A stretch of DNA of 40,226 bases from Streptomyces sp. SID5785 (GTDB lineage: Bacteria > Actinomycetota > Actinomycetes > Streptomycetales > Streptomycetaceae), in assembly GCF_009870065.1 (NCBI RefSeq), contig NZ_WWIA01000898.1:1-40226 (forward strand), in the 5' to 3' direction. Position 1 is the first letter of the stretch. Each line of letters begins with the position of its first letter. Under the pieces are notes generated by a model that saw nothing but the letters and a program-made list of their open reading frames with translations, was not told the origin of the DNA and did not search any database. The position numbers and the translations under genes were made by a program. Below, one piece after another: positions 1-11,837 of this stretch.

Positions 1-2931
<2,931 letters not shown>

Positions 2932-3012
2932 GCGGGCACCTCGCTGCCGGCGCGCTCACGGGCCGCTGAGCAGTCCGGCCGGGAGGCGTTCGACGGCGCG
3001 GACGACGAGAGC

Positions 3013-3417
3013 GTGCCCAAGCCGCGGCGCTCGTTCCACTTCGGTGGCGAGAAGGTCCTCATCGTCGACGACGACATCCGCAACGTGTTCGCGCTGACCA
3101 GCGTCCTCGAGCAGCACGGCCTGTCGGTCCTGTACGCCGAGAACGGGCGTGAGGGCATCGAGGTCCTCGAGCAGCACGACGACGTGACGGTCGTTCTGAT
3201 GGACATCATGATGCCGGAGATGGACGGCTACGCGACGACGACGGCGATCCGGAGGATGCCGCAGTTCGCCGGGCTGCCGATCATCGCGCTCACCGCCAAG
3301 GCGATGAAGGGCGACCGGGAGAAGGCCATCGAGTCCGGTGCGTCCGACTACGTGACGAAGCCGGTCGATCCCGATCACCTGCTGGCCGTGATGGAGCAGT
3401 GGATGCGGGGTGAGTGA
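3013..3417 (+). CDS. osaA: Receiver domain, in-frame continuation of OsaA
   Basis: This encodes a complete CheY-like receiver. It has the acidic pair in VLIVDDD, the phospho-accepting Asp at about residue 64 in [11 protein letters not shown] and the conserved Lys at about residue 116 in VTKPVD. It ends in the short tail EQWMRGE typical of a hybrid-kinase C-terminus and has no output domain. It lies in the same frame as the kinase upstream, separated by one TAG. If translated alone, the first usable start is GTG at 3013, preceded only by a weak purine stretch (gacgagag), so independent translation looks inefficient. In related streptomycetes I expect this domain to be the C-terminal part of one OsaA polypeptide, passing phosphate on toward OsaB. 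That statement rests on family knowledge, not on an alignment. Confidence 0.7.
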   Translation: MPKPRRSFHFGGEKVLIVDDDIRNVFALTSVLEQHGLSVLYAENGREGIEVLEQHDDVTVVLMDIMMPEMDGYATTTAIRRMPQFAGLPIIALTAKAMKGDREKAIESGASDYVTKPVDPDHLLAVMEQWMRGE

Positions 3418-3691
3418 CCGGAAACCGGAACATTCACGTGGACTTGCTGACTGACTGTGTTCGATCTCGTGTAGAAGTGCGGGAACCGGGGAACCTTCTG
3501 GTCTCCCGCTACGTTTCTGCTACGTGCACAGTGACATCGCGGTGACAGGGTGTGGCGACAGGCGGGGTGCGGCTACCATGACCGGCACAAGGACGGGCGG
3601 CGCAAGGGAGTCGTTCCCCGGGGCGGCGACAGGAGCCTCCCCGAGTCCTGCGGACAGGGGCGGCCCCATGCCGGGGCGAGGAGGGCGGGCC

Positions 3692-4378
3692 ATGGTGCAG
3701 AAGGCCAAGATCCTCCTGGTCGATGACCGGCCGGAGAATCTGCTGGCGCTGGAGGCCATTCTCTCCGCGCTCGATCAGACGCTGGTGCGGGCATCGTCCG
3801 GGGAGGAAGCGCTCAAGGCACTGCTCACGGACGATTTCGCGGTCATTCTGCTGGACGTCCAGATGCCTGGGATGGACGGTTTCGAAACCGCCGCGCACAT
3901 CAAGCGCCGTGAGCGGACACGCGACATCCCGATCATCTTTCTCACCGCGATCAACCACGGGCCGCACCACACCTTCCGGGGGTACGCGGCGGGTGCGGTG
4001 GACTACATCTCGAAGCCCTTCGACCCGTGGGTGCTGCGCGCCAAGGTCTCGGTCTTCGTCGAGCTGTACATGAAGAACTGCCAGCTGAGAGAGCAGGCGG
4101 CGCTGTTGCGGCTCCAGCTGGAGGGCGGCGGCAAGGCCGTCGGCGACGGCGACACCAAGGAGCCCGCAGGGCTGCTCGCCGAGCTGTCGGCGCGGCTCGC
4201 GGCCGTCGAGGAGCAGGCGGAGGCGCTCTCCAAGCAGCTCGACGACGACGCGGCGGACGCGGCGGCGGTGGCCACGGCCGCCCATCTGGAGCGCAAGCTG
4301 ACCGGTCTGCGCAGAGCGCTGGACGCGCTGGAGCCCGGCACGGGAAGCGGCGCGCCGAGCCTGCCCTCGCAGAACTGA
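3692..4378 (+). CDS. osaB: OsaB-type response regulator with C-terminal coiled coil
   Basis: The N-terminal receiver (residues 1 to about 120) has the acidic pair D11-D12 in LLVDDRPEN, phospho-acceptor D55 in LLDVQMPGMDG and K108 in SKPFD. The rest has no DNA-binding fold. It is a heptad-like Leu/Ala/Glu region (LREQAALLRLQLEG, then LLAELSARLAAVEEQAEAL and a final ERKLTGLRRALDALE) expected to form a coiled coil, so output is probably through protein contact. ATG 3692 was chosen because GAGGAGGG lies at 3678-3685; a longer open frame reaches 3524 without a better ribosome site. In S. coelicolor OsaB is required for adaptation to osmotic stress and its mutant overproduces pigmented antibiotics (established knowledge). 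A 274-nt gap separates it from osaA, so it may have its own promoter. Confidence 0.9.
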   Translation: MVQKAKILLVDDRPENLLALEAILSALDQTLVRASSGEEALKALLTDDFAVILLDVQMPGMDGFETAAHIKRRERTRDIPIIFLTAINHGPHHTFRGYAAGAVDYISKPFDPWVLRAKVSVFVELYMKNCQLREQAALLRLQLEGGGKAVGDGDTKEPAGLLAELSARLAAVEEQAEALSKQLDDDAADAAAVATAAHLERKLTGLRRALDALEPGTGSGAPSLPSQN

Positions 4379-4386
4379 GACGCCGA

Positions 4387-4403
4387 GCGGCCCTTGAGGC
4401 CGC
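4387..4403 (+). terminator. Short hairpin after osaB
   Basis: GCGGCC and GGCCGC arms flank a 5-nt loop, 8 nt after the osaB stop and before the ftsK start. There is no U-tract. It could be a weak terminator or chance in GC-rich DNA. Confidence 0.25.
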
Positions 4404-4493
4404 GTCAGCTCACGGCGTGTCAGTTCGCGACACGAACGGGTGAAGCAGTGGGCACACGTGTCCCAGGTCGCCCTCCCCGGTAACCTCACACCC

Positions 4494-7241
4494 ATGGCCC
4501 CACGTCCCGCAGCCAAGAAGTCGCCCGCGAAGAAGGCGGCCGCGCCGACCAAGGCTCCGGCGAAGAAGGCCCCTGCGAAGAAGGCGCCCGCCAAGAAGCC
4601 GGCGGCCAAGAAGGCGCCCGCCAAGAAGTCCGCGGCGAAGAAGCCCGCACCCAAGCCGGCGCCCAGTCCCACGGGCGGCCTCTACAAGGTCGTGCGCGCC
4701 CTGTGGCTCGGCGTCGCGCACAGCGTGGGCGCGATGTTCCGCGGCATAGGGCGAGGGGCGAAGGGGCTCGACCCGGCGCACCGCAAGGACGGACTGGCAC
4801 TGCTCCTGCTCGGCGTCGCACTGATCTGCGCCGCCGGTACCTGGTCCAACCTCCGCGGTCCCGTCGGCGACCTCGTCGAGATGCTGGTGACCGGCGCCTT
4901 CGGACGGCTCGACCTCCTCGTGCCGATCCTGCTCGGCATCATCGCCGTACGCCTCATCCGCCACCCCGAGAAGCCCGAGGCCAACGGGCGGATCGTCATC
5001 GGTCTGTCCGCCCTCGTCATCGGCGTCCTCGGGCAGGTCCACATCGCCTGCGGCTCGCCCGCGCGCGCCGACGGCATGCAGGCCATAAGGGACGCCGGCG
5101 GGCTCATCGGCTGGGCCGCCGCGACGCCGCTGAGCTTCACGATGACCGAGGTGCTCGCCGTCCCGCTGCTCGTGCTGCTCACCGTCTTCGGTCTCCTCGT
5201 CGTCACCGCGACGCCGGTGAACGCGATCCCGCAGCGGCTGCGCCTGCTCGGCGTGAAGCTCGGGGTCGTGCACGACGACACCCCGCTCGACGAGCCGGAC
5301 GCCGACGAGTACGACGACGAGTGGCGCGAGGCCACCCCCGCGCGCGCGAAGCGACGCACCGCCGCCGCACCCGGCGAGTACGACCCGGACCGCATAGAGG
5401 AAGACGCGCTCTCCAAGCGGCGCAGGCCCCGCCGGGGCTCGGTGCAGCCCGCCATGGAGCGCCCCATGGACGCCGTGGACGTGGCCGCCGCCGCGGCCGC
5501 CGCACTCGACGGTGCCGTGCTGCACGGCATGCCGCCCTCGCCGCTCGTCGCCGACCTCACCCAGGGCGTCGGCACGGAGCGCGCGCAGGAGGACTCGTCC
5601 GCGACCGGCCTGCCGGCGCCCGTGCCGACCGCGCGCTCCAGGAAGCAGCCGCCCGCCGAGCCCGAGCCCACCCCGTCGCGGCTCGACGTGCCCGACCTGA
5701 CCAAGTCGGCGCCGGACGCCCCGCGTGACCTGCCGCCCCGCGCCGAGCAGCTCCAGCTGGCCGGCGACATCACGTACGCCCTGCCGTCCCTGGACCTGCT
5801 CACGCGCGGCGGGCCCGGCAAGTCGCGCAGTGCGGCCAACGACGCCGTCGTCGACTCCCTGTCGAACGTCTTCACCGAGTTCAAGGTCGACGCGGCGGTC
5901 ACCGGCTTCACCCGCGGCCCGACGGTCACGCGCTACGAGATCGAGCTCGGCCCGGCCGTGAAGGTCGAGAAGATCACCGCTCTGGCCAAGAACATCGCCT
6001 ACGCGGTCGCGTCCCCGGACGTACGGATCATCAGCCCGATCCCCGGCAAGTCGGCCGTCGGCATCGAGATCCCGAACACCGACCGCGAGATGGTCAACGT
6101 GGGCGACGTGCTGCGCCTTGCGGACGCCGCCGAGGACGATCACCCGATGCTGGTCGCGCTCGGCAAGGACGTCGAGGGCGGCTACGTGATGGCGAACATC
6201 GCGAAGATGCCGCACATCCTCGTCGCCGGAGCCACCGGCTCCGGCAAGTCGTCCTGCATCAACTGTCTGATCACCTCGGTCATGATGCGGGCCACCCCCG
6301 AGGACGTCAGGATGGTCCTCGTCGACCCCAAGCGCGTCGAGCTCACCGCCTACGAGGGCATCCCGCACCTGATCACGCCGATCATCACCAACCCGAAGCG
6401 GGCCGCCGAGGCGCTCCAGTGGGTCGTGCGCGAGATGGACCTGCGCTACGACGACCTGGCGGCCTTCGGCTACCGGCACATCGACGACTTCAACGAGGCC
6501 GTCCGCACCGGCAAGCTCACGACGCCCGAGGGCAGTGAGCGGGAGCTCAAGCCGTACCCGTACCTCCTGGTGATCGTCGACGAGCTCGCGGACCTGATGA
6601 TGGTCGCCCCGCGTGACGTCGAGGACGCCATCGTCCGGATCACGCAGCTCGCGCGCGCGGCGGGCATCCACCTGGTGCTCGCCACCCAGCGGCCCTCCGT
6701 GGACGTCGTCACCGGCCTGATCAAGGCGAACGTGCCGTCCCGGCTGGCCTTCGCCACGTCCTCGCTCGCCGACAGCCGGGTCATCCTCGACCAGCCGGGC
6801 GCCGAGAAGCTCATCGGCAAGGGCGACGGGCTCTTCCTGCCCATGGGGGCGAACAAGCCGACCCGTATGCAGGGCGCTTTCGTCACCGAGGACGAGATCC
6901 ACGCCGTGGTGCAGCACTGCAAGGACCAGATGGCGCCCGTCTTCCGCGACGACGTCACGGTGGGCACCAAGAAGAAGAAGGAGATCGACGAGGACATCGG
7001 CGACGACCTCGAGCTGCTGTGCGCGGCGGCCGAGCTGGTCGTCTCCACCCAGTTCGGCTCGACCTCGATGCTGCAGCGCAAGCTCCGCGTGGGCTTCGCG
7101 AAGGCCGGCCGTCTGATGGACCTCATGGAGTCGCGGAACATCGTCGGACCGAGCGAGGGTTCGAAGGCTCGTGACGTTCTTGTGAAGCCTGACGAGCTGG
7201 ACGGAGTGCTCGCGGTGATCCGTGGGGAGGCTCAGTCCTGA
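4494..7241 (+). CDS. ftsK: DNA translocase FtsK/SpoIIIE
   Basis: This membrane-anchored, septum-located motor pumps trapped chromosomal DNA, mainly during sporulation septation in Streptomyces. In order it has a very basic Lys/Ala/Pro N-terminus (residues 1 to about 65, repeated AKKAPAKK-like units), four hydrophobic segments between about residues 98 and 245, an acidic then proline-rich linker (about 260-420), and the motor. Walker A GATGSGKS is at residues 579-586 and Walker B (IVDELADL) has its Asp near 696. The C-terminus is a winged-helix gamma domain (SMLQRKLRVGFAKAGRLMDLME) that reads polarity sequences on DNA. ATG 4494 is preferred to the upstream ATG at 4440 because the basic repeat starts there and TAACCT at 4481-4486 would give a leaderless mRNA. 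The length of 915 residues fits the family. Confidence 0.96.
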   Translation: MAPRPAAKKSPAKKAAAPTKAPAKKAPAKKAPAKKPAAKKAPAKKSAAKKPAPKPAPSPTGGLYKVVRALWLGVAHSVGAMFRGIGRGAKGLDPAHRKDGLALLLLGVALICAAGTWSNLRGPVGDLVEMLVTGAFGRLDLLVPILLGIIAVRLIRHPEKPEANGRIVIGLSALVIGVLGQVHIACGSPARADGMQAIRDAGGLIGWAAATPLSFTMTEVLAVPLLVLLTVFGLLVVTATPVNAIPQRLRLLGVKLGVVHDDTPLDEPDADEYDDEWREATPARAKRRTAAAPGEYDPDRIEEDALSKRRRPRRGSVQPAMERPMDAVDVAAAAAAALDGAVLHGMPPSPLVADLTQGVGTERAQEDSSATGLPAPVPTARSRKQPPAEPEPTPSRLDVPDLTKSAPDAPRDLPPRAEQLQLAGDITYALPSLDLLTRGGPGKSRSAANDAVVDSLSNVFTEFKVDAAVTGFTRGPTVTRYEIELGPAVKVEKITALAKNIAYAVASPDVRIISPIPGKSAVGIEIPNTDREMVNVGDVLRLADAAEDDHPMLVALGKDVEGGYVMANIAKMPHILVAGATGSGKSSCINCLITSVMMRATPEDVRMVLVDPKRVELTAYEGIPHLITPIITNPKRAAEALQWVVREMDLRYDDLAAFGYRHIDDFNEAVRTGKLTTPEGSERELKPYPYLLVIVDELADLMMVAPRDVEDAIVRITQLARAAGIHLVLATQRPSVDVVTGLIKANVPSRLAFATSSLADSRVILDQPGAEKLIGKGDGLFLPMGANKPTRMQGAFVTEDEIHAVVQHCKDQMAPVFRDDVTVGTKKKKEIDEDIGDDLELLCAAAELVVSTQFGSTSMLQRKLRVGFAKAGRLMDLMESRNIVGPSEGSKARDVLVKPDELDGVLAVIRGEAQS

Positions 7242-7389
7242 GGATGTTGCGATTTCGATATCACCCGTAAGGGAGGCGAGGGCAACCGTTTCTCTTTCCG
7301 GTACGTCAAGTTGAGCGAGAAGGGCGGTTCGCCGCCGCGCCGTCGGGTCGCCGGGCCATACCGATGGCGTACAAAGTACGACCGCCCGG

Positions 7390-7420
7390 TTGCCCCTCCC
7401 TTTCGTCACCCCCCTAGACT
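7390..7420 (+). promoter_or_regulatory. Candidate promoter for RodZ-like gene
   Basis: TTGCCC at 7390-7395 and TAGACT at 7415-7420 are 19 nt apart, 40 nt before the GTG start at 7460. The -10 is good but the spacing is long. It lies in the 218-nt gap after ftsK, in which I see no other gene. Confidence 0.35.
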
Positions 7421-7459
7421 GAACCTCCAGCAGGTGGCTCACGCTCGAAAGGCGCCCCC

Positions 7460-8305
7460 GTGTCCATCGGCAACTCCCCTGAAGACGACCGTCCTTCGGA
7501 AGACCACGTTTCCCCCCAGGACGACGCCCGGCCCTCGATCGGGCGCGTCCTTCAGCAGGCGCGGGTCGACGCCGGCCTCTCGGTCGACGAGATCAGCCAG
7601 TCGACCCGGGTGCGGATCCCGATCGTGCAGGCCATCGAGCTGGACGACTTCTCGCGCTGCGGCGGGGACGTGTACGCCCGCGGCCACATCCGCACGCTGG
7701 CGCGCGCCGTGGGCGTCGACCCGGAGCCCCTGCTCGAGCAGTACGGCGCCGAGCACGGCGGGCCGGTCGCGCCCACCCCCGCCACGCCCCTGTTCGAGAC
7801 CGAGCGCATCCGCTCCGAGCCGCGCCGGCCGAACTGGACGGCGGCCATGGTCGCCGCCATCGTCGCGGTGATCGCCTTCGTCGGATACACGGCGGTCGGC
7901 GGTGGCGACGACGGGGACAGCCAGCAGGCCGCCGAGGGCTCCACGCCCTCCACCAGCAAGCCCGCACCGAAGCCGAGCCACAGCGAGAAGCCGGCCGAGC
8001 CCAAGCCCGACCCCTCCGACAGCGCGATCGCGGCGGCCCCGCAGGACAAGGTCACCGTCAAGATCAGCGCGCCGGACGGCCGCAGCTGGATCTCCGCGAA
8101 GGATCACAACGGACGCATCCTGTTCGACGGCCTCCTCGAGCAGGGCCAGTCCAAGACCTTCCAGGACAGCCAGAAGGTCGATCTGGTGCTGGGCGACGCG
8201 GGCGCGATCCAGCTCTTCGTGAACGGCAAGCAGATCGAGGACGAGTTCCAGCCCGGCCAGGTCGAGCGGCTCACCTACACCAAGGGAGACCCGGAAGTCG
8301 GCTGA
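7460..8305 (+). CDS. RodZ-like helix-turn-helix membrane protein (DUF4115)
   Basis: The N-terminus is a Cro/RodZ-type HTH (about residues 27-95, VLQQARVDAGLSVDEISQSTRVRIPIVQAIE...DVYARGHIRTLARAVG). It is followed by one membrane helix starting near residue 126 (WTAAMVAAIVAVIAFVGYTAV), a Ser/Pro/Lys linker and a C-terminal beta domain of the DUF4115 type (about 195-275, SWISAKDHNGRILFDGLLEQGQSKTF). This is the bitopic layout of the cytoskeletal protein RodZ. In actinobacteria, which use MreB differently, the role is uncertain, and the gene is simply a conserved neighbour of ftsK and rimO. GTG 7460 is preceded by a weak AAAGG. It could act in cell-shape organisation or as a membrane-bound regulator; the sequence does not decide. 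Confidence 0.85.
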   Translation: MSIGNSPEDDRPSEDHVSPQDDARPSIGRVLQQARVDAGLSVDEISQSTRVRIPIVQAIELDDFSRCGGDVYARGHIRTLARAVGVDPEPLLEQYGAEHGGPVAPTPATPLFETERIRSEPRRPNWTAAMVAAIVAVIAFVGYTAVGGGDDGDSQQAAEGSTPSTSKPAPKPSHSEKPAEPKPDPSDSAIAAAPQDKVTVKISAPDGRSWISAKDHNGRILFDGLLEQGQSKTFQDSQKVDLVLGDAGAIQLFVNGKQIEDEFQPGQVERLTYTKGDPEVG

Positions 8306-8377
8306 CCGCTGACCTCGGCGATCTTCCGGTAACCCTCCCGGCGAGGGCTGTCCGCGGGACGAAGTAGTCTTGAGTCC

Positions 8378-9838
8378 ATGCCCGAACGCCGTACCGTCGC
8401 ACTCGTCACCCTTGGCTGCGCCCGTAACGAGGTGGACTCGGAGGAGCTCGCAGGCCGCTTGGAGGCGGACGGCTGGGAGCTCGTCGAGGACGCCGAGTCG
8501 GCCGATGTCGCCGTCGTCAACACCTGCGGTTTCGTCGATGCCGCGAAGAAGGACTCCGTCGACGCCCTCCTGGAAGCCAATGACCTCAAGGGTCACGGCA
8601 GGACCCAGGCCGTCGTCGCCGTCGGCTGCATGGCCGAGCGGTACGGCAAGGAGCTCGCCGACGCCCTGCCCGAGGCCGACGGAGTGCTCGGCTTCGACGA
8701 CTACGAGGACATCTCCGGCCGCCTCCAGACGATCCTGTCCGGCGGCAGCGTGGAGGCCCACGCCCCGCGCGACCGGCGCAAGCTGCTGCCGATCAGCCCG
8801 GCCGAGCGCCAGGAGGCCGGCTCCGGCATCGCACTGCCCGGACACGCGCCCGTGGACCTCCCGGACGGCATCGCGCCCGCATCCGGCCCCCGCGCGCCCC
8901 TGCGCCGCAGGCTGGACGGCGCGCCCGTCGCCTCCGTGAAGCTGGCCTCCGGCTGCGACCGGCGCTGCTCCTTCTGCGCCATCCCCTCGTTCCGCGGCTC
9001 CTTCATCTCCCGCCGCCCCAGCGACGTGCTCAACGAGACGCGCTGGCTCGCCGAGCAGGGCGTCAAGGAGGTCATGCTGGTCTCCGAGAACAACACGTCG
9101 TACGGCAAGGACCTCGGTGACATCCGGCTCCTGGAGTCGCTGCTGCCCGAGCTCGCCGACGTCGACGGGATCGAGCGGGTGCGGGTCAGCTACCTGCAGC
9201 CGGCCGAGATGCGCCCCGGCCTGATCGACGTGCTCACCGGCACCGACAAGGTCGTCCCGTACTTCGACCTCTCCTTCCAGCACTCCGCGCCGGGTGTGCT
9301 GCGCGCGATGCGCCGCTTCGGCGACACGGACCGCTTCCTGGAGCTCCTGGAGACCATTCGGAGCAAGGCGCCGCAGGCAGGCGCCCGCTCGAACTTCATC
9401 GTCGGCTTCCCCGGCGAGTCCGAGGCCGACCTGGCCGAGCTGGAGCGCTTCCTCAACGGCGCGCGCCTCGACGCCATCGGCGTCTTCGGCTACTCCGACG
9501 AGGACGGCACCGAGGCCGCCACGTACGACAACAAGCTGGATCAGGACGTCGTCGCCGAGCGCCTCGCGCGCGTGTCGCGCCTCGCCGAGCAGCTGGTGTC
9601 GCAGCGCGCCGAGGAGCGCGTCGGCGAGACGGTCCACGTCCTCGTCGAGTCCGTGGACGACGAGGACGGCGTCCTCGGCCGCGGCGCCCACCAGGCCCCC
9701 GAGACCGACGGACAGGTGCGGCTCACGGGCGGCGAGGGTCTTGCGGTCGGCCGTATGGTCGAGGCAAAGGTGGTCGGCACCGAGGGAGTGGACCTCGTCG
9801 CCGAGCCGCTGGACTGTACTGAGGAGGCGGGCAGATGA
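8378..9838 (+). CDS. rimO: Ribosomal protein S12 methylthiotransferase RimO
   Basis: This radical-SAM enzyme with two iron-sulfur clusters adds a methylthio group to a conserved Asp of ribosomal protein S12. The N-terminal UPF0004 domain supplies three cluster ligands, C14 ([10 protein letters not shown]), C50 (NTCGFVDAA) and C84 (VGCMAERYG). The radical-SAM motif is C193-x3-C197-x2-C200 (GCDRRCSFC). A TRAM RNA-binding domain closes the protein ([11 protein letters not shown] to the end). A linker of about 60 residues rich in Pro/Arg/Ala before the radical-SAM core is common in Streptomyces versions. TAGTCT at 8365-8370 lies 7 nt before the ATG, so the mRNA may be leaderless. Its stop overlaps the pgsA start, which indicates translational coupling. 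Confidence 0.95.
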   Translation: MPERRTVALVTLGCARNEVDSEELAGRLEADGWELVEDAESADVAVVNTCGFVDAAKKDSVDALLEANDLKGHGRTQAVVAVGCMAERYGKELADALPEADGVLGFDDYEDISGRLQTILSGGSVEAHAPRDRRKLLPISPAERQEAGSGIALPGHAPVDLPDGIAPASGPRAPLRRRLDGAPVASVKLASGCDRRCSFCAIPSFRGSFISRRPSDVLNETRWLAEQGVKEVMLVSENNTSYGKDLGDIRLLESLLPELADVDGIERVRVSYLQPAEMRPGLIDVLTGTDKVVPYFDLSFQHSAPGVLRAMRRFGDTDRFLELLETIRSKAPQAGARSNFIVGFPGESEADLAELERFLNGARLDAIGVFGYSDEDGTEAATYDNKLDQDVVAERLARVSRLAEQLVSQRAEERVGETVHVLVESVDDEDGVLGRGAHQAPETDGQVRLTGGEGLAVGRMVEAKVVGTEGVDLVAEPLDCTEEAGR

Positions 9839-10590
9839 CGGGAGTCCCGGCATCCGCCGCGGGCGGGTCCGGCAGGCCGGCGCCCGGCGGCAAGCTGGGG
9901 GCCGTGGCCGTCGATCAGGCCAGCCTGTGGAACATCGCCAACATCCTGACCATGATCCGGCTGCTCCTGGTGCCGGGCTTCGTGGCCCTCCTGCTCGCCG
10001 ACGGCGGCTACGACCCCGTCTGGCGGGCCTGGGCGTGGGCCGCCTTCGCCGTCGCCATGATCACCGACGTCTTCGACGGCCACCTGGCGCGCACGTACAA
10101 CCTCGTCACCGACTTCGGGAAGATCGCCGACCCCATCGCGGACAAGGCGATCATGGGCGCCGCCCTGATCTGCCTCTCGTATCTCGGTGACCTGCCGTGG
10201 TGGGTGACGGGCGTCATTCTCGGCCGTGAGCTCGGCATCACCCTGCTGCGCTTCGTCGTGATCCGGTACGGGGTCATCCCGGCCAGTCGCGGCGGCAAGA
10301 TGAAGACCCTCGCGCAGGGCACCGCGGTCGGCATGTACGTGCTCGCGCTGACCGGGCCGCTGGCCACCTTCCGCTTCTGGGTGATGGCGGTCGCGGTCGT
10401 CCTCACCGTCGTGACCGGCCTCGACTACGTGCGCCAGGCCGTCGTGCTGCGCCGCGCGGGACTGGCGGAGGCCGCGCAGGCCTCGGCCGCGTCCCAGGCC
10501 GCCGCCGGGGCGTCGTCCCCGTCGTCGGCAGCTTCCCCGGAGGCGTCCTCCTCCGGGGCGGCCCCCTCGGCGGAGACAGCCGAGAAGTGA
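9835..10590 (+). CDS. pgsA: CDP-diacylglycerol-glycerol-3-phosphate phosphatidyltransferase
   Basis: The enzyme makes phosphatidylglycerophosphate from CDP-diacylglycerol and glycerol-3-phosphate at the membrane, the first step to phosphatidylglycerol and cardiolipin. The CDP-alcohol phosphotransferase signature D-x2-D-G-x2-A-R-x8-G-x3-D-x3-D is complete, starting at about residue 78 ([10 protein letters not shown], then [10 protein letters not shown]). Several hydrophobic segments follow, ending near residue 205. The last 40 residues are an Ala/Ser/Pro low-complexity tail of no known function. The ATG overlaps the rimO stop (ATGA) and its own stop overlaps the cinA start (GTGA), so the three genes form one translationally coupled unit. 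Actinobacteria have several pgsA paralogues; this one is the copy linked to cinA. Confidence 0.9.
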   Translation: MTGVPASAAGGSGRPAPGGKLGAVAVDQASLWNIANILTMIRLLLVPGFVALLLADGGYDPVWRAWAWAAFAVAMITDVFDGHLARTYNLVTDFGKIADPIADKAIMGAALICLSYLGDLPWWVTGVILGRELGITLLRFVVIRYGVIPASRGGKMKTLAQGTAVGMYVLALTGPLATFRFWVMAVAVVLTVVTGLDYVRQAVVLRRAGLAEAAQASAASQAAAGASSPSSAASPEASSSGAAPSAETAEK

Positions 10591-11156
10591 CGGACGACGC
10601 GGCCGAGGCGCTGCGGCTCCTGCGCGAGCGCGGGGAGACTCTCGCCGTGGCGGAGTCGCTGACCGGCGGCCTGGTCGCCGCGGAGCTCGTGGCCGTGCCC
10701 GGCGCCTCGAAGGCGCTGCGCGGCTCCGTCACCGCCTACGCGACCGAGCTGAAGCATCTGATCCTCGGCGTCGACGCGCGGCTCCTGGACGCGCACGGAG
10801 CCGTCCACCCCGAGGTGGCGCTCCAGATGGCGGACGGGGTGCGCACCGCGCTGGGAGCCGACTGGGGCATCGCCACGACCGGCGTCGCGGGCCCGGAGCC
10901 GCAGGACGGCCGGCCGGTCGGCACCGTCTACGTGGCGGCCGTGGGGCCCGCCGGAGAGGCCTTCGCGGGGCAGCGGAATTTCGCTGGTAGCCGCAAAGTG
11001 CTCGAGCTGCGGTTGAACGGCGACCGGGCGGAAATCCGTAGGGAGAGTGTACGGAGCGTGCTCGGGCTGCTCGTGGAAGAGCTGGTCGGAGCACCTGCGG
11101 GCGACGCCGGAGCGAATGCGCGGACACAGGATACGGAACAGAACGGGGGGTTCTGA
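10587..11156 (+). CDS. cinA: CinA C-terminal family nicotinamide-nucleotide amidohydrolase
   Basis: This is a stand-alone CinA C-terminal domain (the PncC type), which deamidates nicotinamide mononucleotide to nicotinate mononucleotide for pyridine nucleotide recycling. Diagnostic sequence runs along the whole length: AVAESLTGGLVAAELVAVPGASK near the N-terminus, SVTAYATELKHLILGVD, then ADWGIATTGVAGPEPQDGRPVGTVYVA. No N-terminal molybdopterin-binding-like domain is present, which is normal for short CinA proteins. The GTG start overlaps the pgsA stop. Its position before clgR and not far from recA matches the actinobacterial block. Naming it cinA follows the locus; pncC would describe the likely activity. 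Confidence 0.88.
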   Translation: MTDDAAEALRLLRERGETLAVAESLTGGLVAAELVAVPGASKALRGSVTAYATELKHLILGVDARLLDAHGAVHPEVALQMADGVRTALGADWGIATTGVAGPEPQDGRPVGTVYVAAVGPAGEAFAGQRNFAGSRKVLELRLNGDRAEIRRESVRSVLGLLVEELVGAPAGDAGANARTQDTEQNGGF

Positions 11157-11157
11157 T

Positions 11158-11177
11158 GTTTACAGCCCTGAGTGAAC
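11158..11177. promoter_or_regulatory. Imperfect palindrome before clgR
   Basis: GTTTAC and GTGAAC half-sites face each other across 8 nt, about 90 nt before the clgR start and overlapping the cinA stop region. ClgR activates its own gene in related species, but this is not the published ClgR box, so the assignment is only a guess. Confidence 0.2.
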
Positions 11178-11265
11178 ACGACATCGCTCCCCGCACGGCC
11201 GCCGCACGAGGCGGTACGGTGGGGCGAGAAGGATGCGGCTACGCGGTCCGAGGAGGGAGCCACCG

Positions 11266-11646
11266 ATGATTCTGCTCCGTCGCCTGCTGGGTGACGTGCT
11301 GCGTCGGCAGCGCCAGCGCCAGGGCCGTACTCTGCGCGAAGTCTCCTCGTCCGCCCGAGTCTCGCTCGGCTATCTCTCCGAGGTGGAGCGGGGGCAGAAG
11401 GAGGCTTCCTCCGAGCTGCTCTCCGCGATCTGCGACGCGCTTGACGTACGGATGTCCGAGCTGATGCGCGAGGTGAGCGACGAGCTCGCCCTCGCCGAGC
11501 TGGCCGAGTCGGCAGCAGCGGTCCCGTCGGAGCCGGTGCCCGCACCGGTTCGTCCGATGCTCAATTCCGTCTCCGTGACCGGCGTCCCGCCGGAACGGGT
11601 GACGATCAAGGCGCCTGCGGAGGCGGTCGACGTCGTAGCGGCGTAG
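11266..11646 (+). CDS. clgR: Clp/Lon regulon activator ClgR
   Basis: This small XRE-family activator switches on clp protease genes, lon and its own gene in Streptomyces. Nearly all of the N-terminal 80 residues is the ClgR HTH, including the family hallmark [20 protein letters not shown] followed by [20 protein letters not shown]. The protein has 126 residues and ends in Val-Val-Ala-Ala. In S. lividans the terminal two alanines make ClgR a substrate of ClpP1P2, giving a feedback loop, and they are present here. ATG 11266 has AGGAGGGAG at 11251-11259. The gene follows cinA at a distance of 109 nt and is closed by a very strong hairpin. Identity is secure by family and by position. Confidence 0.93.
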   Translation: MILLRRLLGDVLRRQRQRQGRTLREVSSSARVSLGYLSEVERGQKEASSELLSAICDALDVRMSELMREVSDELALAELAESAAAVPSEPVPAPVRPMLNSVSVTGVPPERVTIKAPAEAVDVVAA

Positions 11647-11677
11647 CGGCGTAGCGCCTGCGCACTGCGTGAGATGT

Positions 11678-11719
11678 GCACAGAACCCCGGCCGGGCTCT
11701 CCCGGCCGGGGTTCTGTGC
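11678..11719 (+). terminator. Perfect 19-bp hairpin terminator after clgR
   Basis: The arms 11678-11696 and 11701-11719 are exact reverse complements around the loop CTCT, starting 32 nt after the clgR stop. No U-tract follows, which is usual for strong Streptomyces terminators. It isolates the rimO-pgsA-cinA-clgR block from what follows. Confidence 0.85.
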
Positions 11720-11837
11720 TGTGTCCGTACGGGCGGGTATGTGCCATCGTGGTGCATGTCCGGCGCAGGTGGCCCTCGGGGCCCGCGCGCCGTGCGGATG
11801 TGTGTCGTGTGGGCCGGCGAGGCGGAGGTGGCCATCG

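Noticed and set aside
3479..3509. Possible terminator after osaA (GCGGGA ... TCCCGC)
   Set aside because: Only six pairs plus a few inner matches around a large loop; not better than chance in GC-rich DNA.
4410..7442. 1010-codon minus-strand open frame opposite ftsK
   Set aside because: Shadow of ftsK: Gly/Arg/Asp/Val-rich with no recognisable domain, no ribosome site, and it runs across the ftsK promoter.
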